Positions 1-6,033 of a stretch of 6,488 nt of DNA are shown here, piece by piece; within the stretch, counting starts at the first letter, position 1, and every line of letters begins with the position of its first letter. The stretch spans positions 1 through 6,488 of the forward strand of contig CAKZMS010000446.1 of assembly GCA_937128785.1 (NCBI GenBank). The letters run 5' to 3'. The notes under the pieces are model-generated. The model was not told where the DNA came from and searched no databases. It saw nothing but the letters and a program-made list of their open reading frames with translations. Source of the stretch: an uncultured Opitutaceae bacterium (GTDB lineage Bacteria; Verrucomicrobiota; Verrucomicrobiia; Opitutales; Opitutaceae). The position numbers and the translations under genes are program-made.

Positions 1-1996
1 CGACGTGGATTTCGAATCCCAGACCGGTATCTATCGCGGCAACGCCCGCGCGGCGTTTGGCGACGTCATTTTTTTGGCGGACGAAATCCGCTGGCACCGG
101 CCAACCCAAACCGCCACCGCGAGCGGCGATGCCATCCTTCAGCGAGGGAATCTCCGTCTCATCGCGGAAGAGTTGTCGTACGAGATGACCACCCGCAGCT
201 ACCAAGTCCAAGCGGTCCGACTGGGCCAGGATCCCTACTACTTCAGCGGTGCTTCCCTGGCGGGAGATGATCAGGAAATCACCTTTACCGATGCCATGCT
301 CTCATTCGGCGACCCCGGGACCTGGGCTCCCACCCTGCGCGCCCGCACCTTGACCTACGATCCGGCCACCGGGCGTATTCGCGCCTCCGGCGGCAAGGTG
401 GGAATCGGATCGTTCACCTGGTTGCCGCTGCCAAATGTATCCTTGCCGCTGGAAGGACCGGATCTTTTCGAAATCACCGTCGACGGCGGGGCCTCCAGTC
501 GACTCGGACTGTGGGGACGAATCGGGGCGACAGTGCCCATCGGAGAAGTTTGGCGTGCCGGGGCTGACGTGGGGATTTATACAAATCGCGGGGTAATGTT
601 TGGACCAGCCTTTGGTTATGACCGTTTCTCACCTGACGGAACAAAAGTGCACGGCCGTTTCACCAGCGGCTACATTCGCGACAGCGGCGACCAAGGGGAT
701 CTCGGCACCGACAGTCTGGGTCGCCCCATCGATCCGGACCGCGGGCTGATCGGCTGGGTGCACCAGCAAACCATTTCCGAAACCCTCTCCTTCAACGCCG
801 AGCTGAACTATTGGAGCGACTCCGAGGTGTTGCGTGATTTCCGGCGGCGAGATTTTTTTCCCGTGCAGGTTCCGGACACCTTCGCAGAGCTGAACTACCA
901 TGCCGGCAACACTGTCGCCGGCGTCTTCGTGCGCGCTCAGCCCAACGATTTTCACATCATGCGGGAGCGGCTGCCTGAACTGACTTGGGAAATCCTGCCC
1001 TCACCATTGGCCAGCGGAATCATTCACCAGGCTCAGTCCTCCTTCGTCGCATTGCGGGACAATCCCCCCGGACCGGAGCCCGAAATCACCTCCTCCCGGT
1101 TTGACGCCTACTACGGACTGTCGCGGCCTTGGAGTCCCACCAACTGGCTCGCCCTCAATCCGGTGGCTGCCGCCCGCATGACCCACTACACGGAGGCCAC
1201 CGGCGGAAAATCCGACTACACCCGCACGCGCGGAGAGCTTGGCTTGGATGCCTCCATGCGCTTTGCCGGCACCTTCGATTACCAGAATGAGCGCTGGGAT
1301 ATCGATGGGCTTCGCCACCTGGTGACACCGCGGGTTTCGTATCGCTACATCGACAACGCCGACCAAGGCACTGCCTACATCCCGCAAATCGATCGACGCG
1401 TTTTCGCCACCTACCTCGAGCCACTCGGCCTGGGCGCCCGCCGCCAGATTGACGATCTCACCGCCACGAACACCATCCGGTTAGCGCTGGACCAACGCCT
1501 CCAAACCCGGGATCCCAGCTACGGTTCACGAGACTTGGCCCAACTCAATCTCGCCATCGATTCCCGGTTCGACCAGCTTCCGACCGAACGCACGCTCTCG
1601 GCGCTGCACACGGAAATCCGCTTGAGTCCGGCTCCTTTCCTGGACTTCGACGTCTACCACCGAGCGACCCCCGGTGACTGGGATATGCGGGAACTCAACA
1701 CCGCCATCACGCTGCACAACGCGGACCAATGGCAACTCCAGCTCGCCACCCATTATCTGGAGTCGGACATCCAGGAGTACATCGGCAGCTATGCCTATCG
1801 CTTCAATGAAGTGTGGCAGGGCTACACGCGACTCCACTTTGATTGGCGTCGCGATCGATTTGTGGAACAAACCTACGGCATTCGCCAGACCATTGCCAAC
1901 CGTTGGGCCATCGGCTACGAGATCTCCTTTTTTGAGGGGCAACGTCGGGAGAGCGACTTCAGCTTCGGGATCCGTCTGGATGCCGTCACGTTTTAG
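1..1996 (+). CDS. lptD: LPS-assembly protein LptD-like (OstA domain + outer-membrane barrel), 5' partial
   Basis: This is probably the outer-membrane translocon that inserts lipopolysaccharide into the outer leaflet, working with LptE and receiving LPS from LptA. The frame is open to the left edge, and the GTG at 5 is simply the first possible start, so the signal peptide and true N-terminus lie outside. Counting from that GTG, 663 residues are visible. Residues about 8-125 have the repetitive OstA/LptA pattern (GNARAAFGDVIFLADEIRW, a TATASGDA turn, then LRLIAEELSYEMTTRSYQV). From about 165 to the end the protein alternates short amphipathic strands and polar loops, as in a large beta-barrel, with an LptD-like RHLVTPRVSYRYI segment near 436-448. 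It ends in a typical outer-membrane beta-signal with C-terminal Phe (FSFGIRLDAVTF). There is no cysteine in the visible part, unlike the disulfide-bonded E. coli protein. It is the first visible gene of the plus-strand cluster, 11 nt before the methyltransferase. Family is fairly sure; LPS-specific function is inferred. Confidence 0.82.
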   Translation, partial: DVDFESQTGIYRGNARAAFGDVIFLADEIRWHRPTQTATASGDAILQRGNLRLIAEELSYEMTTRSYQVQAVRLGQDPYYFSGASLAGDDQEITFTDAMLSFGDPGTWAPTLRARTLTYDPATGRIRASGGKVGIGSFTWLPLPNVSLPLEGPDLFEITVDGGASSRLGLWGRIGATVPIGEVWRAGADVGIYTNRGVMFGPAFGYDRFSPDGTKVHGRFTSGYIRDSGDQGDLGTDSLGRPIDPDRGLIGWVHQQTISETLSFNAELNYWSDSEVLRDFRRRDFFPVQVPDTFAELNYHAGNTVAGVFVRAQPNDFHIMRERLPELTWEILPSPLASGIIHQAQSSFVALRDNPPGPEPEITSSRFDAYYGLSRPWSPTNWLALNPVAAARMTHYTEATGGKSDYTRTRGELGLDASMRFAGTFDYQNERWDIDGLRHLVTPRVSYRYIDNADQGTAYIPQIDRRVFATYLEPLGLGARRQIDDLTATNTIRLALDQRLQTRDPSYGSRDLAQLNLAIDSRFDQLPTERTLSALHTEIRLSPAPFLDFDVYHRATPGDWDMRELNTAITLHNADQWQLQLATHYLESDIQEYIGSYAYRFNEVWQGYTRLHFDWRRDRFVEQTYGIRQTIANRWAIGYEISFFEGQRRESDFSFGIRLDAVTF

Positions 1997-1999
1997 GGA
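1995..1999 (+). promoter_or_regulatory. Ribosome binding site for the methyltransferase gene
   Basis: AGGGA overlaps the lptD stop codon and sits 8 nt before the ATG at 2008. It supports that ATG as the start and suggests reinitiation by ribosomes finishing lptD. It is the only recognisable Shine-Dalgarno sequence ahead of a plus-strand gene here. Confidence 0.5.
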
Positions 2000-2007
2000 A
2001 TCGCACC

Positions 2008-3153
2008 ATGAGCCGCATCGAGAACCAGCGTCGCCTGTTCCTGGAGTTGGTGGAGCTGTTGCGGCCGCATTGGCACCGCGACCCGGGACAACCGCAACGT
2101 CTGGCCGATTGGCTCGCACGCCATCGGGCCGGCAGCCGGGACCGCCGGTTGTATCGGGAACTCACCTACACGCTGTGGCGTATTCTGCCGTGGGTTGAGG
2201 ACGCCTCCCCCGACACCCTCGTCGCACGGGTCGCGCAACACGCTCAACGCAGCAAGGCGACGGCTGACTTCATCGATGCCTATGCCATGGAAGCCGCGGG
2301 AATGGCTTCGCCTACAGCATCCCTGCTGCCGCCCTGGATCGACGAAGAATTGGCCTGCGATTCCCGAGTGGAATCATCACTGCTCTCCCGTGCTCCCCTG
2401 TGGATTCGGCAGCAGTCCGGGGACGCCACGGCCGTAAAACGGGATTTTCCCCAAGCCGAGCCTTCCCGCCACATCGATAACGCGTGGCGACTCCCGATGG
2501 ACACCCGGGTCTTCGACACCCCCGGTTACCGCAATGGCGTAATCGAAATCCAGGACATCGGATCGCAAGCGCTGCTGCATTGCCTGCCGGAACTGCCGGC
2601 CGGCCGTTGGTTGGATGCCTGCGCTGGAGCAGGCGGAAAGACCCTGCAACTCGCTCAGTTGCTGAGCTATCGACCGGACTCCGAAATCGTGGCCCACGAT
2701 GTGCGGCCCGCGGCGCTCCGGGAATTGGAACAACGCCGCAAACGGGCCGGCATGACCTCCATTTCCACCACGCTCGAACCGACGGGCAGTTTTGACGTGG
2801 TCCTGGTTGACGCCCCTTGCACCGGGAGCGGCACCTGGCGGCGGGCTCCCCATCTGAAGTGGACGACGAATCCCAACAGCATCCGCCGGGCGGCCGAGAA
2901 ACAGTCCCTGTTGTTGGACCGGTTTTCCCAGCGGGTGAAGCCGGGCGGGTGGCTCGTGTACCTGACCTGTTCACTTTGCCGGTCCGAAAACGAATCGGTG
3001 CGGACTGATTTCCTGACCCGGCACCCCGCGTTTCAACCCTTGCCGATCAATCACCCGCGCACTCAGGCCGTTGTCGAGGATGGCTATCTGACCCTGAACC
3101 CGTGGGAGCTGGACTCCGATGGCTATTTTGTGGCCGCGATGCGGAGAATCTAG
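2008..3153 (+). CDS. RsmB/NOP-family RNA (cytosine-5-)-methyltransferase
   Basis: This is an S-adenosylmethionine-dependent RNA m5C methyltransferase, most likely acting on 16S rRNA (RsmB/Sun/Fmu group) in the cytoplasm. The 381 residues are slightly shorter than E. coli RsmB. The catalytic half carries the expected motifs: SAM-binding motif I DACAGAGGK at 203-211; motif IV DAPCTGSGTWRR from 268, with Cys271, the residue that releases the product in this family; and motif VI LTCSLCRSEN, with Cys321 as the probable nucleophile. All key residues are present, so it should be active. The first 100 or so residues are helical and include RDRRLYRELTYTLWRILPWVE, which resembles the NusB-like RNA-binding domain of RsmB but is diverged. 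No C-terminal PUA domain is seen, which argues against RsmF. The ATG at 2008 lies 11 nt after the lptD stop and has an AGGGA site upstream. Family is certain; the exact target base is inferred. Confidence 0.9.
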   Translation: MSRIENQRRLFLELVELLRPHWHRDPGQPQRLADWLARHRAGSRDRRLYRELTYTLWRILPWVEDASPDTLVARVAQHAQRSKATADFIDAYAMEAAGMASPTASLLPPWIDEELACDSRVESSLLSRAPLWIRQQSGDATAVKRDFPQAEPSRHIDNAWRLPMDTRVFDTPGYRNGVIEIQDIGSQALLHCLPELPAGRWLDACAGAGGKTLQLAQLLSYRPDSEIVAHDVRPAALRELEQRRKRAGMTSISTTLEPTGSFDVVLVDAPCTGSGTWRRAPHLKWTTNPNSIRRAAEKQSLLLDRFSQRVKPGGWLVYLTCSLCRSENESVRTDFLTRHPAFQPLPINHPRTQAVVEDGYLTLNPWELDSDGYFVAAMRRI

Positions 3154-3221
3154 CCTCCGGTTCCAGCCGCCGGGTGTTTTTTGTTGCGACGGGTCCTCCG
3201 GCCCCAAACCTGCCGCTGACC

Positions 3222-4010
3222 GTGGTTCCCGATTCTGATCTCCGCATTAAACTGCCCGTATTTGAAGGGCCGCTCGACTTGCTCCTCTTCCTCATCCGGA
3301 AGAACGAACTCGATATTTACGATATCCCGATCGAGTCCGTGACGAAACAGTACATCGAGATCCTGCACTCCATGCAGGAGCTGAATCTGGACGTGGCCGG
3401 CGAGTTTTTTGTGATGGCGGCCACCCTCATGGAGATAAAAAGCCGGATGCTGCTGCCCCGGGGCGAGGCCGCGGTGGATCTGGGCTCCGATGATGGCGAC
3501 GGCATCGACCCCCGCTGGGAGCTCGTGCACCAGCTCCTGCAATATAAGAAGTTCAAGGAGGCGTCCCACGAACTCGATAAAATGGCCACCTTCCAGCAAG
3601 GCCTGCTCAGTCGCCATGTTTCCCGGCTGACCGTTCCCGCCAGTGAGCGGCCTCTCGATCCGCTCGACCGCGTCGACCTTTGGAATGCGTTCAATCTCGT
3701 GCTCCGCCGACTGGCCGAAAAAATGGTGGTGGGCGAGATCAAGGATGAGCAGGTGACCGTCGCCGATCAGATGGAATGGCTGCTCAATCGCATTTCCACC
3801 GAACCCCGGTTTGTCTTCTCGTCGTTGTTTACCGGTCCCATCACCGTGCGATTGCTGGTGGCCACCTTCCTCGCGGTCTTGGAGCTCGTCCGCATGGGAC
3901 GTTTGGACGTGAAACAGGATGAAGCCTTCGCCGATATCGTGTGCGAAGCCCGGGACAATCCTCAAAACCCCCTTGAAACCCCAACCGATACCGCCACCGT
4001 ATCCGCGTGA
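3222..4010 (+). CDS. scpA: Segregation and condensation protein A (ScpA)
   Basis: ScpA is the kleisin subunit of the bacterial SMC-ScpA-ScpB condensin complex, which bridges the Smc heads and helps compact and segregate the chromosome. The N-terminal kleisin signature is strong: VFEGPLDLLLFLIRKNELDIYDIPI from about residue 13, followed by the helix ending MAATLMEIKSRMLLPR. The C-terminal winged-helix that contacts the other Smc head is also clear (TVRLLVATFLAVLELVRMGRLDVKQDEAF). With the GTG at 3222 the protein is 262 aa, the usual size, and begins a few residues before the conserved segment. In-frame GTGs at 3174 and 3102 would add 16 or 40 residues; that extension is not ScpA-like, and the 3102 version overlaps the methyltransferase gene. 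None of these starts has a good ribosome binding site, so the start is uncertain. scpB, often the next gene, is absent; instead the following gene's GTG overlaps the scpA stop. Confidence 0.92.
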   Translation: MVPDSDLRIKLPVFEGPLDLLLFLIRKNELDIYDIPIESVTKQYIEILHSMQELNLDVAGEFFVMAATLMEIKSRMLLPRGEAAVDLGSDDGDGIDPRWELVHQLLQYKKFKEASHELDKMATFQQGLLSRHVSRLTVPASERPLDPLDRVDLWNAFNLVLRRLAEKMVVGEIKDEQVTVADQMEWLLNRISTEPRFVFSSLFTGPITVRLLVATFLAVLELVRMGRLDVKQDEAFADIVCEARDNPQNPLETPTDTATVSA

Positions 4011-4276
4011 GCTCTTCGTCCGACCAACCACCCTCCTCCCCGCAAAAGTCCGGCCAAGCCGGACTCGTCGGCGTCGGTTTGGACAACGAGGACGGTCACA
4101 AGCGCATCACCACCGGGGACAAGTTCGCGCTGGTCGGCGGTTCCCAGGAAACGCACGAGCGCATGACAGAAACTGTCGTGAAAACCTTCGAGGAGCTCAA
4201 GAAACGCGACAAACAGCTCGAGACGGTGGATCGACGGGAGCTCGCCGAGATCCTTCACAAGTCCACTCCGGACTGA
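4007..4276 (+). CDS. Conserved-looking small protein of unknown function (89 aa)
   Basis: I do not recognise this protein. Its GTG start at 4007 overlaps the scpA TGA as GTGA, the classic arrangement for translational coupling, and its frame is open to a TGA at 4274. The first 17 residues are Ser/Pro/Gln-rich and probably disordered. Residues 20-45 form a glycine-rich stretch with GLDNEDGHKRITTGDKFALVGG, which looks like a short beta hairpin. Residues 46-86 are charged and probably helical (ETHERMTETVVKTFEELKKR, then ETVDRRELAEILHKS). There is no signal peptide, membrane segment, cysteine or known catalytic motif, so it is likely a soluble cytoplasmic protein. Reasons to think it is real: the coupled start, the good fit between neighbours, and a composition with sensible helix periodicity. 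Position after scpA could mean a link to chromosome organisation, but that is only guilt by association. Confidence 0.75.
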   Translation: MSSSSDQPPSSPQKSGQAGLVGVGLDNEDGHKRITTGDKFALVGGSQETHERMTETVVKTFEELKKRDKQLETVDRRELAEILHKSTPD

Positions 4277-4295
4277 GACCCCCGGTGTTCTCCTG

Positions 4296-4466
4296 ATGGC
4301 TCCATCTGAACCAGATTCGTCCGCCTCCCTTAAATTCTCCTCCCCCATGCCAAAATGGGAGGACGGCATCGGTCCTCGATTCATTCCTTTTTGGCAAACA
4401 GCGCTCGCCGCACTTGCAGCCGCCGGATCGGTCGCTTTCGCTCTTCTCCTCTACAGCAAACTCTGA
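4296..4466 (+). CDS. Small predicted single-pass membrane protein (56 aa)
   Basis: A short open frame fills the gap between the 89-aa gene and trxA: ATG at 4296, TGA at 4464-4466, leaving 19 nt before and 12 nt after it. The product has a polar N-terminus (MAPSEPDSSASLKFSS), then KWEDGIGPRFIPFW, and a hydrophobic helix at about residues 33-53 (WQTALAALAAAGSVAFALLL) ending in YSKL. This suggests a single membrane span with a short C-terminal tail. An in-frame ATG at 4347 would give a 39-aa version starting MPKWEDG. Neither start has a Shine-Dalgarno sequence, but trxA next door has none either. Only about half of its third codon positions are G or C, less biased than the neighbouring genes, so codon use neither proves nor excludes it. 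Function is unknown. A tail-to-head fit within an operon and a well-formed membrane helix make it plausible. Confidence 0.55.
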   Translation: MAPSEPDSSASLKFSSPMPKWEDGIGPRFIPFWQTALAALAAAGSVAFALLLYSKL

Positions 4467-4478
4467 TTTCTCAATTTT

Positions 4479-4802
4479 ATGTCAGCAAATATCGCCAACC
4501 TCGATTCATCCTCCTTCTCGACCACCATCAGCGGTGAGCAACCCGTGCTCGTCGACTTCTGGGCGCCTTGGTGCGGACCCTGTAAAGCCATCGCGCCGAT
4601 CCTCGAAGAGATCGCGACCGAGTTGGACGGCAAACTGACCATCGGCAAGGTCAACGTGGACGAGAACGAAGCGATCTCCGCCGAGTATGGCGTGCGCGCC
4701 ATCCCCACCCTGCTCCTGTTCAAGGGCGGCAGCGTGGTTGAGCAAATCGTGGGCATGACCTCCAAGGATGCCCTGCTGGAAAAGCTCAACGCCCACGTCT
4801 GA
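4479..4802 (+). CDS. trxA: Thioredoxin
   Basis: This is a classical cytoplasmic thioredoxin, which reduces disulfides in target proteins such as ribonucleotide reductase and peroxiredoxins and is itself recycled by thioredoxin reductase. At 107 aa it has the standard single-domain length. The active site is WCGPCK at 31-36 with Cys32 and Cys35 as the redox pair. The buried Asp26 (VDFWAPW) and the cis-proline Pro76 in RAIPTLLLF are both conserved, as is the glycine-rich turn FKGGSVVEQIVG. No signal peptide is present, so it is not a periplasmic TlpA/ResA-type protein. The ATG at 4479 follows an A/T-rich leader (TTTCTCAATTTT) and lacks a Shine-Dalgarno sequence. It is the last gene of the plus-strand cluster, with a strong terminator 21 nt after its stop. 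It may also have its own promoter in the A/T-rich leader, but I cannot identify one. Confidence 0.96.
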   Translation: MSANIANLDSSSFSTTISGEQPVLVDFWAPWCGPCKAIAPILEEIATELDGKLTIGKVNVDENEAISAEYGVRAIPTLLLFKGGSVVEQIVGMTSKDALLEKLNAHV

Positions 4803-4822
4803 GCTCACCTCTCACCACTTTC

Positions 4823-4854
4823 AAAACGCGCTTCCATCCGGGGCGCGTTTTTTT
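4823..4854 (+). terminator. Intrinsic (rho-independent) terminator after trxA
   Basis: A perfect 9-bp inverted repeat, AAAACGCGC at 4823-4831 and GCGCGTTTT at 4843-4851, encloses an 11-nt loop and runs into seven consecutive Ts (4848-4854). Read on the plus strand it is a textbook terminator ending the lptD-trxA cluster. On the minus strand the A-run at 4823-4826 gives only a 4-T tail, so it could weakly stop late menA transcripts as well. Confidence 0.9.
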
Positions 4855-4957
4855 GTGCCCCCCGGCGCCAGTCCACCGCATTCGATTTTCACAGGAAAGG
4901 TCGGAACAGACCGCTGGGCCGTCCGGTTCCAGGCTGACCACGCACCACTCCAACGCA

Positions 4958-4976
4958 CCGGGGTTAGCGACCCCGG
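4958..4976. repeat. REP-like inverted repeat 1
   Basis: CCGGGGT (4958-4964) pairs perfectly with ACCCCGG (4970-4976) around the 5-nt loop TAGCG. There is no T-run after either arm, so it is not a terminator. The compact GC-rich form is typical of short repetitive extragenic palindromes; whether it is repeated in the genome cannot be seen here. Confidence 0.6.
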
Positions 4977-4984
4977 CTACAGCA

Positions 4985-5012
4985 GGACGCGCTGAAGTCA
5001 GCCTCTACGTCC
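4985..5012. repeat. Nested inverted repeat 2
   Basis: Outer arms GGACG (4985-4989) and CGTCC (5008-5012) flank an inner perfect 5-bp repeat, GCTGA (4991-4995) and TCAGC (4998-5002), with a 2-nt spacer AG. A two-base spacer is tight for an RNA hairpin, but the nested symmetry suggests a defined element rather than chance. Confidence 0.45.
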
Positions 5013-5024
5013 AAACCAAATTTC

Positions 5025-5040
5025 CCGCCGCGCCCGGCGG
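5025..5040. repeat. REP-like inverted repeat 3
   Basis: CCGCCG (5025-5030) pairs with CGGCGG (5035-5040) around the 4-nt loop CGCC. It is a stable GC-only hairpin without a T-run. Confidence 0.5.
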
Positions 5041-5067
5041 TCACGCCCTACCCCAACCCAGCCCCTC

Positions 5068-5083
5068 CGCCGCGTCAGCGGCG
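5068..5083. repeat. REP-like inverted repeat 4
   Basis: CGCCGC (5068-5073) pairs with GCGGCG (5078-5083) around the 4-nt loop GTCA. Size and geometry match inverted repeat 3 (6-bp stem, 4-nt loop). Confidence 0.5.
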
Positions 5084-5095
5084 CGGATTCCCTCT

Positions 5096-5123
5096 TGATA
5101 CTTGTTACTTGATACTTGGAACT
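5096..5123. repeat. Four tandem degenerate heptamers
   Basis: Four consecutive 7-bp units, TGATACT, TGTTACT, TGATACT and TGGAACT, give the consensus TGNWACT. Units 1 and 3 are identical. The block is distinctly more A/T-rich than its GC-rich surroundings and abuts the palindrome at the end of menA. Confidence 0.75.
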
Positions 5124-5124
5124 T

Positions 5125-5140
5125 CGCGTAGCGCTACGCG
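5125..5140. repeat. Perfect 16-bp palindrome containing the menA stop codon
   Basis: CGCGTAGCGCTACGCG is identical to its reverse complement. It includes the menA TAG stop (minus strand, 5134-5136). As RNA it could form a 6-bp stem with a GCGC loop, but no T-run follows on either strand, so it is not a canonical terminator. Confidence 0.8.
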
Positions 5141-6033
5141 CTCGCCACCAAGGCGATCGAAACCAACAGCGCCATGAGCGCCACGTGCCGGCCGGTTCGG
5201 CCCAGCAAAGCGATCAGCTCCGCGGCGGTCTCCGATTCGTGCAGGCTTCGCATCTGCCTGAAGCCCAGCCACGCCCCCACTGCCGCAACCGTAAGACCCT
5301 CGATTGGCCCCACCAGTTTGCCCATGACCAGCATGATGGCGACCGCCGTCATGATGCCATGGCCGAGGGCAAATTGTCGCCGGGCAAAGGTGCGCCCGAA
5401 GCGGACGACGGTGGTCCGTTTCCCGGCCTTCCGGTCCGTATCGACATCCCGATAATTGTTCACGACCAGAATATTGGTGGACAACGCCCCCATTGCGGCG
5501 CCGAGCGCCCACGCTGCTCCGGTCACGTTCCCCGCTTGGACATAATAGGTTGCTCCCACCGCAACCAAACCGAAAAAAATGAAAACAAAGAGGTCTCCCC
5601 AACCATGGTAGGCCAAGGGATACGGCCCGCCCGTGTAGAGGATGCCGCAAGCGATGGAAGTGATACCGATAACCAGCAACGGCCAACCTCCCCAGCCCAG
5701 CAGCGTTAAGCCCAGCGCAAACGCCAGGGCGAAGACCAGCCCCATGGCGCGCTTCATCGCGGCGGGGCTGATCAGTCCCGCCGCGACCGCCCGCCGGGGC
5801 CCAATCCGATCCTCCGTGTCGGCCCCTTTCTGGAAATCAAAGTAGTCGTTCGCGTAGTTGGTCCCGATCTGGATCAACAAGGCGAAGCCCAAACAAATTG
5901 CTGCGGCCACCCCATCGAAAACGCCATCCGCCCACGCCAACGCGCTGGCCACCATGACCGGCGCAACGGCTGCGGGCAGCGTGCGAGGGCGGGCAGCTTC
6001 CCACCACAACGACACCGAACCCGCAGAACTCAT
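5134..6033 (-). CDS. menA: 1,4-dihydroxy-2-naphthoate polyprenyltransferase (MenA, UbiA family)
   Basis: MenA is an inner-membrane enzyme that attaches the polyprenyl tail to 1,4-dihydroxy-2-naphthoate, giving demethylmenaquinone in menaquinone synthesis. The 299-aa product has the usual length and a series of hydrophobic helices. The first Asp-rich motif is NDYFDFQKGAD at 62-72 (Asp63, Asp66, Asp72), followed by the MenA-type DRIGPRR segment at 75-81. The second is NNYRDVDTDRKAGKRT at 192-207 (Asp196, Asp198, Asp200). These bind the prenyl diphosphate through Mg2+. The MenA-like DRIGPRR and AGKRT features favour this over UbiA (4-hydroxybenzoate) or heme/chlorophyll relatives. The ATG at 6033-6031 overlaps the upstream gene's TGA as ATGA and has no strong ribosome binding site, so translation is probably coupled. 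A longer reading frame extends upstream, but that part belongs to the overlapping gene's shadow. Its stop lies in a perfect palindrome, next to the repeat region. Confidence 0.93.
   Translation of the reverse strand: MSSAGSVSLWWEAARPRTLPAAVAPVMVASALAWADGVFDGVAAAICLGFALLIQIGTNYANDYFDFQKGADTEDRIGPRRAVAAGLISPAAMKRAMGLVFALAFALGLTLLGWGGWPLLVIGITSIACGILYTGGPYPLAYHGWGDLFVFIFFGLVAVGATYYVQAGNVTGAAWALGAAMGALSTNILVVNNYRDVDTDRKAGKRTTVVRFGRTFARRQFALGHGIMTAVAIMLVMGKLVGPIEGLTVAAVGAWLGFRQMRSLHESETAAELIALLGRTGRHVALMALLVSIALVASA

Larger units (their letters stand above)
4855..5133. other. Gene-free, repeat-rich gap between converging trxA and menA
   Basis: Open frames here are short, low-quality and Pro/Arg/Ser-rich, and I support none as a gene. 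From 4855 to about 4955 I see no clear structure. From 4958 rightward the DNA is a close series of hairpins, one tandem repeat and a palindrome, listed separately. The content resembles an accumulation of dispersed intergenic repeats rather than a regulatory region, since both flanking genes point into it and no promoter is needed. Confidence 0.7.

Noticed and set aside
1001..2119. Long minus-strand open frames opposite lptD
   Set aside because: They lie antisense to a clear beta-barrel gene, have Gly/Arg/Val-rich translations with no domain pattern, and are expected in high-GC DNA.
2312..2974. 220-aa minus-strand frame opposite the methyltransferase gene
   Set aside because: Its Arg/Pro/Cys/Gly-rich translation is the typical shadow of a GC-rich gene, and the sense strand has all the methyltransferase motifs.
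3150..4031. 293-aa minus-strand frame spanning scpA
   Set aside because: It covers the whole scpA gene in antisense. The His/Gly/Glu-rich product has no recognisable domain, and ScpA is unambiguous on the plus strand.
3919..4296. 125-aa plus-strand frame across the scpA end and the 89-aa gene
   Set aside because: Pro/Arg-rich translation out of frame with both neighbours; the GTGA-coupled 89-aa frame explains the region better.
4440..4478. Separate promoter for trxA
   Set aside because: The leader is A/T-rich but I find no convincing -35/-10 pair with proper spacing.
4355..4638. Ser/Arg-rich plus-strand frames over the small membrane protein and the trxA start
   Set aside because: They overlap the thioredoxin gene out of frame and have low-complexity translations.
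4853..5098. 81-aa plus-strand frame in the intergenic gap
   Set aside because: It crosses several inverted repeats and has a Pro/Ala/Ser-rich translation with no fold pattern; judged non-coding.
4958..5123. CRISPR array
   Set aside because: The repeats are mutually different, too short, and have no regular spacers.
5125..5140. Palindrome as a terminator for menA
   Set aside because: No T-run follows the stem on the minus strand; the next bases read AAGTTCC.
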